64,000 nt of DNA from Streptomyces sp. NBC_01429 (GTDB taxonomy: Bacteria > Actinomycetota > Actinomycetes > Streptomycetales > Streptomycetaceae): NCBI RefSeq assembly GCF_036231945.1, contig NZ_CP109599.1, positions 2,760,501 to 2,824,500 on the forward strand. Direction: 5' to 3'. Shown piece by piece: positions 61,629 through 64,000 of the stretch. The stretch's first letter is position 1, and each line of letters starts with the position of its first letter. The notes beneath the pieces are model-generated. The model worked only from the letters and a program-made list of their open reading frames with translations. It was not told the origin of the DNA and ran no database searches. Both the position numbers and the translations under genes were made by a program.

Positions 61629-62585
61629 TCAGTCCGGCAGGAGTTGGCCCTTGCGGGAGAGCAGGAAGCGCTTGAAGGCCGCCACCGGCGGGGTGTCCGG
61701 GTGGCCGTCGAGCCAGGCGACGCCGATCTCGCGCACCGCGCGCGGCGCCGTGACCGTCAGCTCGACCACCCCGGGGCGGGCCACGGCCGGCGGCGGCAGC
61801 AGCGCGACGCCCAGCCCCGCGGCGACCAGGCCGCGCAGCGTCTCGGCCTCCTCGCCCTCGAAGGCGACGCGCGGCCGGAACCCCGCCTCGGCGCAGAGGT
61901 CGTCGGTGATCCGGCGCAGCCCGTACCCCGGTTCGAGGGTGACGAACGTTTCGTCGGCGGCCTCAGCGAGGCGCACCCGGCGGCGGCCGGCGAGCCGGTG
62001 GTCGTCGGGGACGACGAGCCGCAGCCGCTGCTCGTCCAGTCTGCGGGCGACCAGGTCGGGGGCGTCCGGCACGGGCGAGGTGAGACAGAGGTCGAGTTCG
62101 CCCGCGCGCAGCCGCTCGATCATCGCCTCGCCGTAGTTCTGCACGAGCTGGAACCGCACCCGGGGATGGTCGGCGCGGAACGCCCTGATCAGTCCGGGTA
62201 CGGTCTCCGAGCCCATGGTGTGCAGAAACCCGAAGGCGACCTTGCCGGACGCCGGGTCGGCGTCGGCCCGTACGGACTCGGCGGCGCGCTCGACCTCGGC
62301 GAGGGCCCGTTCCACCGAGCCGAGGAACGTCCGGCCCGCGGGGGTCAGCGAGACCGTACGGCCCTTGCGGGCGAACAGGGCGACGCCCAGGTCCTGTTCG
62401 AGCCGGACCATGGCCCGGGAGAGCGTGGACTGCGGGACGCCGGTGTCCCGGGCGGCGCGGGTCACGTGCTCGTGGCGGGCCACCCCGGCGAAGTACGCGA
62501 GCCGGGGCGCGAGGAGGGCGGGCCAGGACTCGGCGTCGAGCGCGGCGGCGGGGGCCGCCTGGTCCCCGCGCCCGGTGTGATCCAT
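61629..62585 (-). CDS. LysR-family transcriptional regulator
   Basis: A 318-residue protein. The N-terminal HTH at about residues 28-85 has YFAGVARHEHVTRAARDTGV then PQSTLSRAMVRLEQDLGVAL. The effector domain follows (VAFGFLHTMGSETVPGLIRA and onward). It is divergent from the MFS transporter gene, the usual layout in which a LysR protein controls the neighbouring exporter. The start is ATG 62585; an upstream in-frame ATG at 62642 would overlap the operator region and is disfavoured. Confidence 0.92.
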   Translation of the reverse strand: MDHTGRGDQAAPAAALDAESWPALLAPRLAYFAGVARHEHVTRAARDTGVPQSTLSRAMVRLEQDLGVALFARKGRTVSLTPAGRTFLGSVERALAEVERAAESVRADADPASGKVAFGFLHTMGSETVPGLIRAFRADHPRVRFQLVQNYGEAMIERLRAGELDLCLTSPVPDAPDLVARRLDEQRLRLVVPDDHRLAGRRRVRLAEAADETFVTLEPGYGLRRITDDLCAEAGFRPRVAFEGEEAETLRGLVAAGLGVALLPPPAVARPGVVELTVTAPRAVREIGVAWLDGHPDTPPVAAFKRFLLSRKGQLLPD

Positions 62586-62664
62586 GTCGTGTTCGTTGCT
62601 GTTCCATGACAGACGCCGCTGTGAGCTTTGCTCATGCACCATGGGAACGATTATCGCCATTCCG

Positions 62665-62677
62665 TGCATTGGACGCA
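62665..62677. promoter_or_regulatory. LysR-type box TGCATTGGACGCA
   Basis: A T-N11-A element with TGC/GCA dyad ends in the 119-bp gap between the divergent LysR and MFS genes, 27 bp before the MFS ATG. TACCTT lies six bases before that ATG as a leaderless -10. Confidence 0.45.
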
Positions 62678-62704
62678 TGAAGAGCGGCTGTTTACCTTCG
62701 AACC

Positions 62705-64000
62705 ATGCCTTCAGTCAGTACCGAGGCGCCCGCCACCCCGGGTGCCTCCGCCGCGCCGTCCGCTCCCACCGCCACCGCTCCCACCGGCTCCGCACCCGAG
62801 CAGCTGGTCCCCGGTGGCCCCGGCTACCGCCGGATGAGCTTCGCCCTGTTCGCCGCCGGGGTCGCGACCTTCGCGCTGCTGTACTCCACCCAGGCCCTGC
62901 TGCCCGCGATCTCCGCCGGCTTCGGCGTGACGGCGGGCCGGGCCAGCTGGACGGTGTCGGCGGCGACCGGCGCGCTGGCGCTGTTCGTCCTGCCGCTGAG
63001 CGCGCTGTCCGAGCGGTTCGGCCGGCGCACGATGATGACGGTCTCGCTGGCGGTGGCGGTGGCGGTCGGGCTGCTGGTGCCGTTCGCGCCGAACATCGAG
63101 GTGCTGGTGGCGCTGCGCGCGCTCCAGGGCGCTGCGCTGGCCGGGCTGCCCGCGTCGGCGATGGCGTATCTCGCGGAGGAGGTCCGGCCGAAGGCGCTGG
63201 TCGCCGCGATCGGGCTGTTCGTCGCGGGCAACAGCGTCGGCGGGATGAGCGGCCGGGTCCTCGCCGGCTGGGTCGCCCAGGCGTGGGGCTGGCGCGCGGC
63301 GCTGGGCGCGGTCGGGCTGCTGGCGGTGGCGTGCGCGGTGGTCTTCCGCCTCATGCTCCCCAAGGCCCGTAACTTCACCCCTCGTTCGCTGAGCCCGCGC
63401 GCGCTGGCGGGGACGGTCGGCGGGCATCTGGCCGATCCGCTGCTGCGCCGGCTGTACGCGATCGGCGGGCTGTTCATGGTGGTGTTCGGCGCGGTCTACA
63501 CCGTGATCGGCTACCGGCTGGTGGCGGCGCCCTTCCACCTGCCGCAGGGGATCATCGGCTCGGTCTTCCTGATCTATCTGGTCGGTACGGTCTCCTCCGC
63601 CGCGGCCGGCCGGCTGGTCGAGCGGCTGGGGCGGCGCGGCGCGCTGTATCTGGCCGTGAGCACGACGGCCGCCGGGCTGCTGCTGTCGCTCTCCGGCACG
63701 CTGGCGGCGGTGCTGCTCGGCCTGGTGCTGATCACGGCGGGCTTCTTCGCGGGCCACTCGGTCGCCTCGTCGTCGGTGAGCCGTACGGCCAAGTCGGGCC
63801 GCGCGCAGGCGTCGGCGCTCTACCAGTCCGCGTACTACCTGGGCAGCAGCGCGGGCGGCACGCTCGGCGCGGTCGCCTTCCACGCGGCGGGCTGGGGCGG
63901 GACGGTGCTGCTGGGGCTGGCGGCTGTCCTCGGGGTCGTCTCGATCACGCTGTACGGGTCGCGCTGCGCCCGGACGGCGCGCAAGGGGGCCGCGGCGGCG
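62705..64000 (+). CDS. MFS transporter (3' end outside window)
   Basis: 432 codons are visible and the frame is still open at the last base. After a Pro/Ala/Thr-rich N-terminus of about 45 residues, twelve membrane helices can be traced, beginning SFALFAAGVATFALLYSTQA. The loop 2-3 motif SERFGRRTMM is the MFS motif A, and NSVGGMSGRVLAGW is in helix 5. It resembles YnfM-type putative arabinose/drug efflux proteins. The basic stretch at the end (RCARTARKG) suggests only a few residues are missing. Confidence 0.92.
   Translation, partial: MPSVSTEAPATPGASAAPSAPTATAPTGSAPEQLVPGGPGYRRMSFALFAAGVATFALLYSTQALLPAISAGFGVTAGRASWTVSAATGALALFVLPLSALSERFGRRTMMTVSLAVAVAVGLLVPFAPNIEVLVALRALQGAALAGLPASAMAYLAEEVRPKALVAAIGLFVAGNSVGGMSGRVLAGWVAQAWGWRAALGAVGLLAVACAVVFRLMLPKARNFTPRSLSPRALAGTVGGHLADPLLRRLYAIGGLFMVVFGAVYTVIGYRLVAAPFHLPQGIIGSVFLIYLVGTVSSAAAGRLVERLGRRGALYLAVSTTAAGLLLSLSGTLAAVLLGLVLITAGFFAGHSVASSSVSRTAKSGRAQASALYQSAYYLGSSAGGTLGAVAFHAAGWGGTVLLGLAAVLGVVSITLYGSRCARTARKGAAAA

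Overview
The window is a piece of a Streptomyces (or very close actinomycete) chromosome. It is very GC-rich, with G/C in almost every third codon position. Many genes start with GTG or appear leaderless, with a TANNNT box 6-7 nt before the start codon. The gene set is typical of the genus: mycothiol amidase Mca, AfsQ1/AfsQ2/SigQ, biotin-dependent acyl-CoA carboxylase parts with an epsilon subunit, a GAF-GGDEF protein like CdgE, and HutH with a Cys-Ser-Gly triad. The order matches my recollection of the S. coelicolor core segment running from mca down past afsQ and add, in reversed orientation. This comes from memory, not from a search. I see no phage, insertion sequence, CRISPR array, rRNA or convincing tRNA.

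Layout. 0-12 kb: a partial STAND/TPR protein, mca with a small membrane protein, DUF4307, greA, ilvA, a MarR regulator, a degenerate SigE-like protein coupled to a small membrane protein, metB and msrA. 12-14.2 kb: a gene graveyard, with a frameshifted metallo-beta-lactamase-fold tail, a sugar-ABC-permease fragment and another coding remnant around one intact gene of unknown function. 14-23.4 kb: a secreted ParB-like protein with a repeat tail, a large membrane protein, a double GNAT protein, a MacB-like ABC transporter with a three-copy 11-bp-period operator, an L,D-transpeptidase lipoprotein and a likely LAXTG sortase substrate. 23.4-31.5 kb: hutH, the GGDEF protein, an enoyl-CoA hydratase, adenylate cyclase, birA, pccB and the epsilon subunit. 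31.5-38.2 kb: a SulP permease overlapping a carbonic anhydrase, a two-component pair, a 42-residue membrane protein and maf. 38.5-44.1 kb: the biotinylated alpha subunit, a TetR regulator, a long inverted duplication, a DeoR regulator and an LpdA-like quinone reductase.

44.4-53.3 kb plus the add gene at 60 kb make up a nucleoside-catabolism set: purine nucleoside phosphorylase, a phosphopentomutase-like mutase, deoxyribose-phosphate aldolase, two aldehyde dehydrogenase-like proteins, uridine kinase and adenosine deaminase. The phosphorylase, aldolase and deaminase genes each carry the same perfect 12-bp palindrome CTACGCGCGTAG upstream. Each also has a -10 box placed for a leaderless transcript. 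This looks like one co-regulated nucleoside regulon, and it is the most interesting signal in the window. 53.5-57.6 kb is the sigQ/afsQ1/afsQ2/lipoprotein locus, with a textbook AfsQ1 box between the divergent units. The right end has VanZ-like and PspC-like membrane proteins, a small secreted protein, an alpha/beta-hydrolase-fold protein lacking its nucleophile, and a divergent LysR/MFS pair. The MFS gene runs off the end.
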